64,000 nt of DNA from Sulfuricurvum sp. (GCA_024637295.1 JAGXFL010000004.1:1-64000); one strand, 5' to 3'. Positions 44,236-54,307 are shown, numbered from the stretch's first letter. Notes: a model not told the origin generated them from the sequence alone. A program made the numbers and translations.

Positions 44236-45221
44236 TGTCTGAAACAATCTCTCCAGAAGAGCTCAAAGCCCTTATCGATCAAACCTACAAGGTCGAAGAG
44301 GAATATGTAGCACTTCGTCAATCTTATGACCATTTGCAATCAACGATCGAACAGGTCATCGAATTTCTACCCAATGCGATATGGATTGTTGAGAATGACG
44401 GTTCGATTTTTTTGCAAAATTCCCAAGCCAAAGCCTTAGGAAACTTGTTTGAAACATTGCGCTGGGATGAGCAGGATTATGAAGTGACTTTTACAGAGCG
44501 CTCGTATTTGATCAAATCGGCACTGCATAATGAAAAACAGCTTTTTAGTGCAACCGATATCACCGAGCAAAAGCGCAAAGAAAACCTTGCCACCATGGGA
44601 CAAATGGCGGCACATTTGAGTCATGAAATCCGTAATCCGATCGGTTCGATTGCTTTGTTAGCGTCAACGCTCATGAAGCGGGTCAAAGAGGAGAACAAAC
44701 CCATCGTTAGCGAGATCCAAAAATCGCTTTATCGTATCGAGCGTATTATCAAAGCGACGTTGATGTTTTCCAAAGGGATCAGTACCCAAAAAGCTCCTTT
44801 GCAATGGAGCGTGATTCGCAACGAGCTGGAAAATGCTATCGGTTATTACAGCTATGCCAAAGAGATCCAATTTGTCTTTCCTGAAGAGGATTTTGAGTTG
44901 CAAGGGGATTTGGATCTGTTGGGGATGCTTTTTTCCAATTTTATTTTCAATGCGATCGATGCGATCGAGCTGGATGATGAGCATGAAGAGGGAAGTGTAG
45001 AGATCGTGTATTCTCATATAGAGGGTTTACACCGTTTTGCCATCTACGACAGTGGTATTGCAATCGTCAATGAGAAAATGCTGTTTGAAGCGTTTAAAAG
45101 TACCAAAGAAAAAGGAAATGGACTGGGGTTGGTTCTGGCCAAAAACATTGCGAGCGCTCACGGTGGAAATGTGGAGCTTTGCACTAGTGGACGCAAAGGG
45201 TTTATTATCACCCTTAGCTAG
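44235..45221 (+). CDS. flgS: cytoplasmic NtrB/FlgS-like sensor histidine kinase
   Basis: A 328-residue soluble kinase. A coiled N-terminus and PAS-like domain (about 10-115, IEFLPNAIWIVENDGSIF) precede the H-box HLSHEIRNPIGSIALLAS (phosphorylated His near 131) and a degenerate but recognisable ATPase domain (NFIFNAIDAIELD; GNGLGLVLAKNIASAHGG). No membrane segment. The MGQMAAHLSHEIRNPIGSI context resembles FlgS, the kinase that activates FlgR and sigma-54 flagellar genes in Campylobacter and Helicobacter. No FlgR-type regulator is adjacent, so the assignment is tentative. Its ATG overlaps the aminopeptidase stop. Its 3' end overlaps the convergent ppsA gene by 8 nt. Confidence 0.65.
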   Translation: MSETISPEELKALIDQTYKVEEEYVALRQSYDHLQSTIEQVIEFLPNAIWIVENDGSIFLQNSQAKALGNLFETLRWDEQDYEVTFTERSYLIKSALHNEKQLFSATDITEQKRKENLATMGQMAAHLSHEIRNPIGSIALLASTLMKRVKEENKPIVSEIQKSLYRIERIIKATLMFSKGISTQKAPLQWSVIRNELENAIGYYSYAKEIQFVFPEEDFELQGDLDLLGMLFSNFIFNAIDAIELDDEHEEGSVEIVYSHIEGLHRFAIYDSGIAIVNEKMLFEAFKSTKEKGNGLGLVLAKNIASAHGGNVELCTSGRKGFIITLS

Positions 45222-47616
45222 GAGTGTTTTCCAATTCTACAACGAGTTTCCATGTCTTGACGATAGAGTCTGGATTCAAAGAGATAGACTCTATTCCCTC
45301 ATTTACCAAAAATTGGGTGATTTCGGGATAGTCCGAGGGTGCCTGTCCACATATACCGATGTATTTTCCCTCTTTTTTACAGGCGTCTATCGCCATTTTT
45401 AGCATTCGTTTAACCGCTTCATTACGTTCATCAAAGATAGACGAAACCAGAGTGCTATCACGATCTACTCCAAGGGTGAGTTGTGTCAGATCATTGGAGC
45501 CGATGCTGTAGCCGTCAAAAATTTTCAAAAACTCATCGGCGAGAATGACGTTGCTGGGAATTTCACACATGGCGTAGATTTTCAAACCGTTTACCCCTTG
45601 TACCAGCCCTTGTGTGTTCATAATCGCAATGGCATTTTTACCTTCTTGCGGTGTACGGACAAAGGGTAGCATTAACTGCATGTTGCTAAGCCCCATCTCA
45701 TCACGTACTTTTTGAAGTGCTTCACATTCCCATTCAAATGCTTTTCGGTACACTTGAGAGTTATAGCGCGAAGCCCCTCGGAAGCCTATCATCGGGTTTT
45801 CTTCGTTTTTTTCATACGCTTCACCGCCTATCATATGGCGGTATTCATTGCTTTTAAAGTCACTGGTGCGGACAATGACCGGTTTGGGATAAAATGCGGC
45901 ACAAATAGTTCCGATTCCCTCCATGATTTTTTCTTGAAAAAAGTGTTTTGCATCTTGATAACCTCGCATCAGGATACGAATATCATCTTCATTAGGGGGT
46001 GTCTTCCCTTCCATCATATCGATTAGTGCAAGCGGATGGGCTTTGATGGTGTTGTTGATGACAAATTCCATACGTGCAAGTCCCACACCATGATTGGGTA
46101 ATTGTGCGTAATGAAATGCGCTTTGAGGATCACCTATATTGAGATATAAATGGGTACGCGGTTCCCCACAATCACTTAGATCAAGGGAATTTACATGAAA
46201 AGGGAGTATCCCCTCATAAACGTATCCTACCTCACCTTCTGCACAGCTAATGGTTACTTCTTGACCGTCAACCAATTGCGTCGTAGCATCCGTTGTGCCT
46301 ACTATGGCACTTACACCGATCTCGCGTGCAATGATGGCCGCATGACAAGTTCTGCCTCCTCTGTTGGTGATAAGGGCAGATGCTTTTTTCATGACCGGCT
46401 CCCAATCAGGATCGGTATTATCGGTTACGAGCACTTCGCCCTCTTGAAATAAATGAAATTCACTGCTGTCATGGATGACTCGTACACGTCCGTTGGCAAT
46501 CTTTTCCCCTACGGCAGTACCCGTGAGAAGTTTGTTTTTGATGGGCTCACCGTCGAATTGATAGGTTAGAAGTGAAAAATTTTTTCTCTTCAGGCTTTGC
46601 ACTGTTTCAGGACGCGCTTGAACGATATAGAGCTGTCCATCAAGGGCATCTTTTGCCCATTCAATATCCATCGGAGTCTGACATCCTGCAAGAGTGGAGT
46701 AGTGTTGTTCAATGCTTAGGGCATTTTGTGCGAGGGAGATGATCTCTTCATCATTCAAACTAAATTGATACTGCAATGGTAAGGGAGTATCAATATTCAG
46801 TGTACGGGTGAGGTTATTGGGATCATAGATCATCTGCAACCGTTTACTTCCCAATGTACGTTTTAGAATAGTCTTATAGGAGTTCAATGTCGGTTTAAAG
46901 ACTGTAAACTCATCCGGATTGATCTTACCGCCGACGATGTTTTCTCCCAATCCCCAGGTTGAGTTAATGATGATGAGAGTGTTCGATCCGGAATCAGGAT
47001 CGATGGTAAACATGATGCCGCTGCTGGCTTGATCACTGCGGACCATTTTTTGGACACCCACACATAAGCTGACGTGCATATGGTCAAATCCATTTCGATG
47101 ACGATAGCTGATTGCGCGGTCGGTGAAAAGGGAGGCATAGCAACGCAGTACATGCTCAAGCAGACGATCCTCACCCGAGATATTTAAAAAACTCTCTTGT
47201 TGCCCTGCAAAACTGGCGTTAGGAAGGTCTTCAGCCGTTGCAGAAGAACGAACAGCAACACTTATGTCTTGGAGGTTGTAGTGGGTACTTAATGTCCGAT
47301 AAGCGCTTATAATAGCTTCTGTTAAGGATTTTGGTAACGGTGCATCGAGAATAAGGGCACGGATCTTGGCAGCAACCTGAGAGAGGGAATCCATATCATC
47401 AGGGTTTAGCGTCGATAGCAAGTGCGTTAGCGGCTCTATTAACCCACTTTCGGTTAAAAAAGTACGATATGCTTGTGCGGTGGTGGCAAAACCAAAAGGG
47501 ACACGTATCCCTTTTGATGAGAGATTACAGTACATCTCACCTAAACTGGCATTTTTACCACCAACGATACTCACATCTTTATTGGATATTTCATCAAAAA
47601 ATCGGATAAATGGCAT
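45214..47616 (-). CDS. ppsA: phosphoenolpyruvate synthase
   Basis: Makes PEP, AMP and phosphate from pyruvate and ATP, needed for sugar synthesis in autotrophic or organic-acid growth. The 800-residue length is normal. The N-terminal ATP-grasp domain (VGGKNASLGEMY, SVAVRSSATAEDLPNASFAGQQES), the swivelling domain with the phosphorylated histidine in NRGGRTCHAAIIAREIGV (about 415-435) and the C-terminal PEP-binding barrel with MLPFVRTPQEG and the cysteine in GICGQAPSDYPE are all present. AAAGGA precedes the ATG. It lies 10 nt after the porin gene in the same operon. Confidence 0.95.
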   Translation of the reverse strand: MPFIRFFDEISNKDVSIVGGKNASLGEMYCNLSSKGIRVPFGFATTAQAYRTFLTESGLIEPLTHLLSTLNPDDMDSLSQVAAKIRALILDAPLPKSLTEAIISAYRTLSTHYNLQDISVAVRSSATAEDLPNASFAGQQESFLNISGEDRLLEHVLRCYASLFTDRAISYRHRNGFDHMHVSLCVGVQKMVRSDQASSGIMFTIDPDSGSNTLIIINSTWGLGENIVGGKINPDEFTVFKPTLNSYKTILKRTLGSKRLQMIYDPNNLTRTLNIDTPLPLQYQFSLNDEEIISLAQNALSIEQHYSTLAGCQTPMDIEWAKDALDGQLYIVQARPETVQSLKRKNFSLLTYQFDGEPIKNKLLTGTAVGEKIANGRVRVIHDSSEFHLFQEGEVLVTDNTDPDWEPVMKKASALITNRGGRTCHAAIIAREIGVSAIVGTTDATTQLVDGQEVTISCAEGEVGYVYEGILPFHVNSLDLSDCGEPRTHLYLNIGDPQSAFHYAQLPNHGVGLARMEFVINNTIKAHPLALIDMMEGKTPPNEDDIRILMRGYQDAKHFFQEKIMEGIGTICAAFYPKPVIVRTSDFKSNEYRHMIGGEAYEKNEENPMIGFRGASRYNSQVYRKAFEWECEALQKVRDEMGLSNMQLMLPFVRTPQEGKNAIAIMNTQGLVQGVNGLKIYAMCEIPSNVILADEFLKIFDGYSIGSNDLTQLTLGVDRDSTLVSSIFDERNEAVKRMLKMAIDACKKEGKYIGICGQAPSDYPEITQFLVNEGIESISLNPDSIVKTWKLVVELENTPS

Positions 47617-47626
47617 GCTTTTTCCT

Positions 47627-49039
47627 TTAAAAATCGTAATTGAGAATAAAATTTTGCTGTATCAGTCCATTTTTTCGAAAGATATAGTTATATTCGCTTG
47701 TACCTGCAATTTGATAAGTCTCCCCACGGGCAACTTTTCGTACTAACAAATATTCAGCTCGAAGCCCTTTGAGTGGACCGCTAAAGCGATAAAAAATATC
47801 GATGTTCCATTGGGCATAACTTGGTAGTCCATACTTGTTGTAAATCCATTCTTTTGCATCGGTCTTAGTATATTCACCATATCCTGCTGTCATATCTAAA
47901 CCATTGATCCCTTCTTGTGCAAAATCATGTTCGAGTGTCGCCAACCATGCATGGCAGTTTCCGCTTCCATCACTGCGTTCTCGTTTTTGAAACGTATATA
48001 GGGGTTCCTTACCCCACTCTCTTGGGAATAAAAAACGCCCTTCATCACTTGTCTTATTGTAGGCCAAGGTGAATTTTGATTTTTGGTATTTTACAGATGT
48101 TTTAGCACCGTAGGTGTTGCTTCGCTCACCTTCTTGCATGTAAGATTTTGCTTTGAGTGCATCAGAAGGTGCTGCAATGTTATCTTCGCTATTGCCCCCA
48201 TCACCTGCTTGCTTCTGATGAATGTATTGTAAAGCGTAAGAGAGTTCTAGAGATCCTAGTAGATGCGTGTATTGCGCTTCTGCATAAGATAGATTAAAAA
48301 TATTTTGCAAATAATAGTCCCATATATCCAAATGTAATCTCTTATTAGCTTCATAGCGAATATTGGCAATGTACAAACCGTTGGTAGAGGTATTACCATA
48401 GTAGTTCCCTGCTACTGGTGCTCCAGCAATCGCGCTATTCCCCATTTCATAGCCATATCCCAAAGAGTCTTCAACACTTTTCCATTTAGGTGTGTTGCGA
48501 TTCCAAAAGGCATTGATAAAGCCCGTTTGAAGACTCACTGTATCGCTTAATGATGAAGTGGCCCATATACCTTGCACAAAAGTAGGGATCATCCGTCCGT
48601 CTTCGGGATTGACGAAAGGTGTATCGATTTTCATCCGCCCTACGGTAAGGGAATTTTGATCCAAACGGTATCGAAGATACGCTTCCCCGATATTTGTGAT
48701 ATCCGATCTGTCATAGTTAGTTGAATCTACCAGTCCGACAACGTAGCGTGAGTTTTTATTGGAAGCAAGCGGTTCCGTATTTTGAGTGAAAATATTGTCG
48801 GTGATGAAATGGGTGGTATAGGCACCTATGGTTGCTTGCCAATGATTCCATAGAGGCGTAGTATAGAGAAGCTTTCCTCCAACTGCAGTGCCTTCATAGT
48901 CATGTAAAGGTTCTTGATACTCTTCGGTCATCGTAAAAGCGCGAACTTGTCCTTGTATTTTTCCAAATGTACTCTCATAACAGTGTGCTTGAATCGGAAG
49001 TAGCAGTAAAAAATTACACAGTATGGATAATGTTTTCAT
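47627..49039 (-). CDS. OprD-like outer-membrane porin
   Basis: A 470-residue beta-barrel porin. The signal peptide MKTLSILCNFLLLLPIQAHC is followed by alternating amphipathic strands (GKIQGQVRAFTM, AVGGKLLYTT) and ends with NFILNYDF, a typical C-terminal aromatic residue for barrel insertion. The layout fits OprD-type porins common in Campylobacterota. I use the ATG at 49039 (AGGA nine bases upstream), since it opens the signal peptide; the frame stays open 24 codons further. Substrate unknown; co-transcription with ppsA may point to a small organic acid. Confidence 0.82.
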   Translation of the reverse strand: MKTLSILCNFLLLLPIQAHCYESTFGKIQGQVRAFTMTEEYQEPLHDYEGTAVGGKLLYTTPLWNHWQATIGAYTTHFITDNIFTQNTEPLASNKNSRYVVGLVDSTNYDRSDITNIGEAYLRYRLDQNSLTVGRMKIDTPFVNPEDGRMIPTFVQGIWATSSLSDTVSLQTGFINAFWNRNTPKWKSVEDSLGYGYEMGNSAIAGAPVAGNYYGNTSTNGLYIANIRYEANKRLHLDIWDYYLQNIFNLSYAEAQYTHLLGSLELSYALQYIHQKQAGDGGNSEDNIAAPSDALKAKSYMQEGERSNTYGAKTSVKYQKSKFTLAYNKTSDEGRFLFPREWGKEPLYTFQKRERSDGSGNCHAWLATLEHDFAQEGINGLDMTAGYGEYTKTDAKEWIYNKYGLPSYAQWNIDIFYRFSGPLKGLRAEYLLVRKVARGETYQIAGTSEYNYIFRKNGLIQQNFILNYDF

Positions 49040-49056
49040 GCTATTTATCCTAAGAA

Positions 49057-51285
49057 TTAAATATTCAGTAAATGCATAGGCTTTGGTTCGCTGAGATAGT
49101 AGCCTTGGCAATAATCGACATCAAGTTCAAGACATTTTTGATACACCGATTCGGTGTGAACAAATTCAGCAACTGTTTTAAGACCAAGCTGTTTCGAAAA
49201 ATGGACAATAGCTTTGACAATGGTTTGTGCATTGACATCGGTATCGAGGTTTTTGATCAGCGAAGCGTCAATTTTGAGTAGATCAACATTGAGGCGCAGA
49301 ATATGGGCAAAATTGGAATAACCAGTTCCAAAATCATCAATAGCAATACGAACGCCATACTCTTTTACCTGCTTGATAAATGAAATGACTTCTGTATAGT
49401 TATCAATTCCTTCACTTTCCAAGAGTTCAATTATGATTTGATCTGAATGTAATGTATTACGAAGTTTATAGAATAAAAACTCTCTTGTAGGGGTATCTAA
49501 GATGTCATCAACTGAGAAATTAATGGAGACACTGGCTTGTGTTGCTTCGATAAATGAAAATGCGGTGCTGATGACAAACTTAGTGAGGTTTGCATAAAGA
49601 TTTGAGCGTTTTGCAGCCTGTAGGAAATAATAGGGACTTATTACGGAGTTATCCAGTTCGATCATTCGAAGTAGGGCTTCGTACTCTACAATTTTTCCAT
49701 TGGAATTGTAAATAGGCTGATAATAGAGAACAAAACGGTCTTCATTAAGAGCATCATTGACCTTTTTACTCCATAAAATATTGTCATGATACTCTTGTTT
49801 TATGTGCATATTTTCATTATAAATGAGATAGTTTTTATGCCGTTTTTTCGCTTCTTTGAGTGCCATATCGGCATTGATCAACATGGTTGACAGATCATCG
49901 GAATTGTAAGGATGAACAAGCATATTGATCCCCATGGTGAGAGTCATGTGTATATGGATACCTGCAAAAATAAAATCGGTTGTTTGAATATCATTGAGAA
50001 TTGACTGACTGACACTCTCACATTCATGGCCTGACATTGGTTTTAATACAGCGATTGCATATTCATCAGAGGGCATTTTATACAGACGCATCGGATATTT
50101 TTGGATCTCATTTTGAATAGTATTGGTGATAGATATGAGAACTTGATCTCCGATCTCATGGCCGTAAAAGTCGTTGATCTCCTTGAAATTATTAATATTA
50201 AGGAGAATGATTGCATAAAATGATTCTTGATTAAGGTCTCTTAGAAGTGCATGACGGTTTATATATCCTGTCAGATGGTCTATGTACAATTGGTGGGATA
50301 ACTGTTGGTTAAGTTCTTCTTTGATTTGTATGTCTTTATTGATTCTTTGAAGTAGGTGGGAAAAGCCGGTATATAAAATCAAAGCACCAACAGCGATGAG
50401 TACGATCGTGATAACACTTAGGTGAAAAATATCAGTTTGATAGGTCTGCTCATTTTTTGTAATGTCAAAAGAACAGAGTATTTTGGCAATGGGTTCGTTT
50501 GCATAGGTAGTGAGTTCTTTAGCAACAATGATAAAACTCTCACTTCCTAGATTATGGCGTAATGATTCTTGAAACGTATAGTTGGATGGCAGATTTTCAA
50601 AAAGAGTGTCATTTGATGAGATGATGGCATATGAAGCGTATTCTTTTAAAGAGGTGTTGGGTAAAAGGGCATGGATCTTTTTGGCATCAAAAGCCAGGGC
50701 ACTTTTGATCCCTGAATGGAGGTTTAAGCGTTCTTGGAAGCGTTTAATAGTGGAAGAAACCTGCAATATCCCCAAAAATTTCCCCCCATGAAAAATCGGG
50801 ACAATACTGACAAATGAAATATTGTAAAGAGTGACATCCATCGAGGTCATGGGCTTTTGTTCTGCCAATGCACGTGCAATCATCGGACGTTTTTTGGCGA
50901 TATCATCCCCAAATTTTTGAGGATCCGTGAGGCGTAAAAAATGATGGCCGTCACTTTGGATAAATCCGGCTAGATCAACATCTCCATGTTCATGTGCTTC
51001 GTTAAAGTAAGGAATGGCTAGATTATACAAAGCATTTCGATCATGCGCTTCGAATGTTTCTGCTATAGCATGATCGGACATGAGTTTATAGGCAAATTGG
51101 TTGAGTGTTTTTTCAGTATCCAACATGGCAATTCTATAGGAGTTGTCAATGAGTTGACGATGTGCAGCAATTTTTTCGTCCAAAACGTGTTGCTTGTCTT
51201 GTACGATGGACATGAAGAAGAAGGCGACTAGGAATAAAACTAGCGCAAGTGTTAGCAATAACGCTCTATTGCGTACTTTTTCCAT
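49057..51285 (-). CDS. Cache-GGDEF-EAL protein, probable c-di-GMP phosphodiesterase (copy 2)
   Basis: A 742-residue membrane protein. TM1 (about 8-27) and TM2 (about 290-312) flank a double-Cache-like periplasmic sensor (VDLAGFIQSDGHHFLRL). The GGDEF domain (about 340-490) is degenerate: the signature reads MPSDEYAIAV instead of GGDEF, so no synthesis is expected. The EAL domain (about 510-735) keeps YEALLR, the Asn/Asp segment FSVDDIL, ELLESEG, AIDDFGTGYSNF, LLKID, TVAEFV and QGYYLSEP, consistent with hydrolysis of cyclic di-GMP. It is a tandem paralogue of the next gene upstream and is followed after 17 nt by the porin gene. Confidence 0.85.
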   Translation of the reverse strand: MEKVRNRALLLTLALVLFLVAFFFMSIVQDKQHVLDEKIAAHRQLIDNSYRIAMLDTEKTLNQFAYKLMSDHAIAETFEAHDRNALYNLAIPYFNEAHEHGDVDLAGFIQSDGHHFLRLTDPQKFGDDIAKKRPMIARALAEQKPMTSMDVTLYNISFVSIVPIFHGGKFLGILQVSSTIKRFQERLNLHSGIKSALAFDAKKIHALLPNTSLKEYASYAIISSNDTLFENLPSNYTFQESLRHNLGSESFIIVAKELTTYANEPIAKILCSFDITKNEQTYQTDIFHLSVITIVLIAVGALILYTGFSHLLQRINKDIQIKEELNQQLSHQLYIDHLTGYINRHALLRDLNQESFYAIILLNINNFKEINDFYGHEIGDQVLISITNTIQNEIQKYPMRLYKMPSDEYAIAVLKPMSGHECESVSQSILNDIQTTDFIFAGIHIHMTLTMGINMLVHPYNSDDLSTMLINADMALKEAKKRHKNYLIYNENMHIKQEYHDNILWSKKVNDALNEDRFVLYYQPIYNSNGKIVEYEALLRMIELDNSVISPYYFLQAAKRSNLYANLTKFVISTAFSFIEATQASVSINFSVDDILDTPTREFLFYKLRNTLHSDQIIIELLESEGIDNYTEVISFIKQVKEYGVRIAIDDFGTGYSNFAHILRLNVDLLKIDASLIKNLDTDVNAQTIVKAIVHFSKQLGLKTVAEFVHTESVYQKCLELDVDYCQGYYLSEPKPMHLLNI

Positions 51286-51316
51286 CTAGCAAATCCTTGT
51301 GAAGAGACTTCTGTAA

Positions 51317-51322
51317 ATTATA
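51317..51322 (-). promoter_or_regulatory. -10 box of phosphodiesterase copy 2
   Basis: TATAAT followed by TTA on the minus strand, 32 nt before the ATG; AAGGA is the ribosome-binding site. It suggests that this gene, the porin and ppsA form a transcript separate from copy 1. Confidence 0.5.
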
Positions 51323-51362
51323 GCCTAAATATTGTGCAAAAAATAAAATATCAAGGATTAAT

Positions 51363-53558
51363 TTAATTAAGCGGCTTTGGTTCGCTTAGATAGTAGCCTT
51401 GTACATAGTCGATACCCAGTTCAAGACATTCGTCGTAGATGTCTTTCGTCGAAACAAACTCGGCAATAGTCTTAATATTTAAACGGTGGGCGAATTCAAC
51501 AATAGTGCGAACGATATCTTGAGCGCTGAGATCAAGATCGAGACGTTTGATGAGGGAGCCGTCGATTTTAATGTAATCAACATTGAGTTTCATAATATGG
51601 GCAAAATTGGAATAACCCGTTCCGAAATCATCGATGGCAACTTGGCATCCGTATTCTTTTACATGGTTAATAAATGCAGATACTTCTTGATAGTTCTCTA
51701 TCCCTTCACCTTCCAAAAGCTCAAAAATAAGTCGGTTTTCCACCGGGTGTTCAGCAAGAAGTTCATAAAGAATGGTTTGCATTTTTGGATCAAGAATATC
51801 ATCGATTGAGAGGTTGATCGAATAGCGGTGAGATGTCGTCGCCAACTGTTTAAAAATATTGCGTATCACAAACTCTGTGATATGGGAGTAAAGGCGTGAT
51901 TTTTTGGCAATATCCAAAAACATCCCGGGAGCTACAACGGTACCGTCTTCCTCGATAATACGTATCAGAGCTTCATACTCGAAGATATTTTGGGTACGTG
52001 ACTCATGAATCCCTTGGTAGTAGAGAGCAAAACGGTTGTGGTTAATGGCCTCTTTGAGTTTTTTGCTCCACTCAATATTTTTATGATACTCTTCTTTAAT
52101 ATGAAGAGAATCGTGATATTTAACAAATGTAAACCCTTTTTTCTTGGCAGTTTTTAGTGCCATATCTGCACGTCCGAGTAAATCACAACCCTCATCGAAG
52201 CATATATCAGCCCCCATACTAAAGGTAATAAAAATGGTAATGTCATCGATCTCACAATTGACGGCATGAAGACGATCAAGAATCGTCTGGCACATAGCTT
52301 CGAATTTTTCAACATTGATATAGTCACTAAGTGCCAATGCATACTCATCTGAGTGCATTTTATATAGTTTTAGAGAGTACTCTTCGATGATGGTTTGGAT
52401 TGATTTTGCCATCTCTTGCAATATTTGATCACCGATCTCATGGCCATACAAGTCGTTGATCTCTTTAAAATTATCAATATTGAGAAGTAAAATAGCGATA
52501 TGATTTTTTTGCTGAATATTTTCAAGCAATGATTTTCGGTTTGGCAAGCCTGTAAGAGTGTCGGTATGCAGTTGGCTATCTAATTGCAGTGAGAGCTTGG
52601 CCGAGAGCTTATGAACTCGATTTATGAGTGCTTTAAAACCGATTTGTAAAATAATACCCAGAAGCAAGAGCAGCAGTATACTGATAAATAGAATATTAGT
52701 AATCTCTTTTTCGTATGCAAGCTCATCATCGGTGATATCCAATGCGCATATCATTCGTGCCAGCGGTTGGTGTGCGTAAGTCGTTAATTCTCGAGAAGCA
52801 ACGATATACGTCGTATTCATATAGGTATGGCGTATGGAATCCATAAAGGCATAATTTTGAGGTAACTGCTCAAACAACCGATTATTGGAAGAGATCAGAG
52901 AGTAGGGACCGTATTGTTTTGAACGATCATTGGGCAATACTTTATGCAAAGCGACGGTGTCAAAAGCAAGGGCGCTTTTGATCGCAGAGTGGGCATTGAG
53001 ACGCTCTTGTATTCGTTTAATATCGGCAGATACCTGCACGACGCCTAAAAATTTATGATCCTTGAAAATCGGGATAATGCTGACAAGAGATATATTGTAT
53101 TTGGTAACATCCAAAGAGGTAAGAGGCTTTTGCGTTTTTATGGCAAGGGCTAGCATAGGACGCTGCTTGGTAATGTTGTCCCCAAATTTTTCCGGTTCTT
53201 GAATACGGAGGAAATGGTATCCGTCACTTTGGATAAAGCCCGTTAAATCAACATCGCCGCGAAGGTGTGCATCGTTAAAATAGGGGAGGGTTAATGCATA
53301 AAGAGCATCGCGGTCGCGTGCTTCAAAGGCATCCACAATATGATGATCCGACATCATCTTACACGCAAAATGATTGAGCCCTTTTTCAGTGTCTAATACC
53401 GAAATCTCATAGGCATTTTTGAGTAAGATTCGGTGTGCATAGGTTTTTTCATCCAGCACCCGTTTTTTATCTTGGAGAATTGAGTAAACAAAATAGCCAA
53501 CAAGGATGAGGACAACTCCCATCGCAAATAATGTCGCCCTAATCCGTATTTTGTCCAC
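51363..53558 (-). CDS. Cache-GGDEF-EAL protein, probable c-di-GMP phosphodiesterase (copy 1)
   Basis: A 731-residue paralogue of the preceding protein with the same order: TM1 (about 8-26), double-Cache-like sensor (VDLTGFIQSDGYHFLRIQ), TM2 (about 288-308), a degenerate GGDEF domain (LYKMHSDEYALAL at the active site) and an EAL domain with YEALIR, INLSIDDILD, ELLEGEG, AIDDFGTGYSNF, YIKID, AEFV and QGYYLSEPKPL. Catalytic residues for phosphodiesterase activity appear complete. Start is GTG with AGGGA upstream; the nearby ATG is out of frame. The sensors of both copies share many residues, so they may read related ligands. Confidence 0.85.
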   Translation of the reverse strand: MDKIRIRATLFAMGVVLILVGYFVYSILQDKKRVLDEKTYAHRILLKNAYEISVLDTEKGLNHFACKMMSDHHIVDAFEARDRDALYALTLPYFNDAHLRGDVDLTGFIQSDGYHFLRIQEPEKFGDNITKQRPMLALAIKTQKPLTSLDVTKYNISLVSIIPIFKDHKFLGVVQVSADIKRIQERLNAHSAIKSALAFDTVALHKVLPNDRSKQYGPYSLISSNNRLFEQLPQNYAFMDSIRHTYMNTTYIVASRELTTYAHQPLARMICALDITDDELAYEKEITNILFISILLLLLLGIILQIGFKALINRVHKLSAKLSLQLDSQLHTDTLTGLPNRKSLLENIQQKNHIAILLLNIDNFKEINDLYGHEIGDQILQEMAKSIQTIIEEYSLKLYKMHSDEYALALSDYINVEKFEAMCQTILDRLHAVNCEIDDITIFITFSMGADICFDEGCDLLGRADMALKTAKKKGFTFVKYHDSLHIKEEYHKNIEWSKKLKEAINHNRFALYYQGIHESRTQNIFEYEALIRIIEEDGTVVAPGMFLDIAKKSRLYSHITEFVIRNIFKQLATTSHRYSINLSIDDILDPKMQTILYELLAEHPVENRLIFELLEGEGIENYQEVSAFINHVKEYGCQVAIDDFGTGYSNFAHIMKLNVDYIKIDGSLIKRLDLDLSAQDIVRTIVEFAHRLNIKTIAEFVSTKDIYDECLELGIDYVQGYYLSEPKPLN

Positions 53559-53629
53559 ATTTATCCCTATTAAAATATTACATATATGTTACCATAAAAA
53601 GTAAGATTTCTTATACAAATCTTAAATAA

Positions 53630-54307
53630 CTATTTTTGTTTAAAAAGGATTGATCCTAGCCGTACGAGGTTTGAGCCGCATTTGACAGCGAGTTCAAAAT
53701 CACTGCTCATCCCCATGGAACATGTTGTGGCATTGGGGAGTTTTTCAAACAATGATCGGGTCGTTTCGAAGCTTTTTTGAACAATAGCGTGATTATCAGA
53801 ATGTGCACCGATGCTCATGATTCCCTGAAGCTGGAGGTTGGGACACTCATGTACGATCTGTGCGTATCGTTCGAGGAACTCTTCGGGCATAAAACCTGAT
53901 TTTGTCTCTTCGTATGCTGAGTTGACTTGAACCAGTGCGCGCAGGGTCTGACCCTCTCTGGATAAGCGTTCTTGGAGAGCCAGCGCAAGTTCGAGAGTGT
54001 CAATAGAGTGGATCATATGCGGACGAATACTTAGGAGCTGATTGATCTTATTTTTTTGTAAAGTCCCTATGAAATGCCATTCTAATGGCAATTCTTCGAG
54101 CAGATCTGATTTTGTTTTGAGGTCTTGTACTTTGTTTTCACCAAAAGCACGCTGCCCGATGGAATACAAATCACGTATGGCATCTGCATCCACGTATTTG
54201 CTTGCCGCTACGATTTTGACAATGTGGTGTTCACTGACACGGATACGGGCTCGCTCGATGCGTTCGATAATGGCATCAAAATGACGTTTTTGTTCTAAGG
54301 TATTCAT
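53630..54307 (-). CDS. YggS-family PLP-binding protein
   Basis: A 225-residue pyridoxal-phosphate homeostasis protein (PLPBP/YggS) with no known catalytic reaction; it buffers PLP and influences amino-acid balance. The fold-type III barrel shows the PLP lysine in IVAASKYVDADAI (near residue 37), the conserved FGENKVQDLKTK, WHFIGTLQKNKI and the phosphate-binding CSMGMSSDFELAVKCGSNLVRLGS. The ATG overlaps the rseP stop by 4 nt (ATGA), so this start is preferred to an upstream in-frame one inside rseP. Last gene of the long minus-strand operon. Confidence 0.93.
   Translation of the reverse strand: MNTLEQKRHFDAIIERIERARIRVSEHHIVKIVAASKYVDADAIRDLYSIGQRAFGENKVQDLKTKSDLLEELPLEWHFIGTLQKNKINQLLSIRPHMIHSIDTLELALALQERLSREGQTLRALVQVNSAYEETKSGFMPEEFLERYAQIVHECPNLQLQGIMSIGAHSDNHAIVQKSFETTRSLFEKLPNATTCSMGMSSDFELAVKCGSNLVRLGSILFKQK

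Noticed and set aside
44019-44240. Long N-terminal extension of the FlgS-like kinase inside the aminopeptidase gene
   Set aside because: The extension translates to basic, low-complexity shadow sequence; the ATG overlapping the aminopeptidase stop gives a normal kinase N-terminus.
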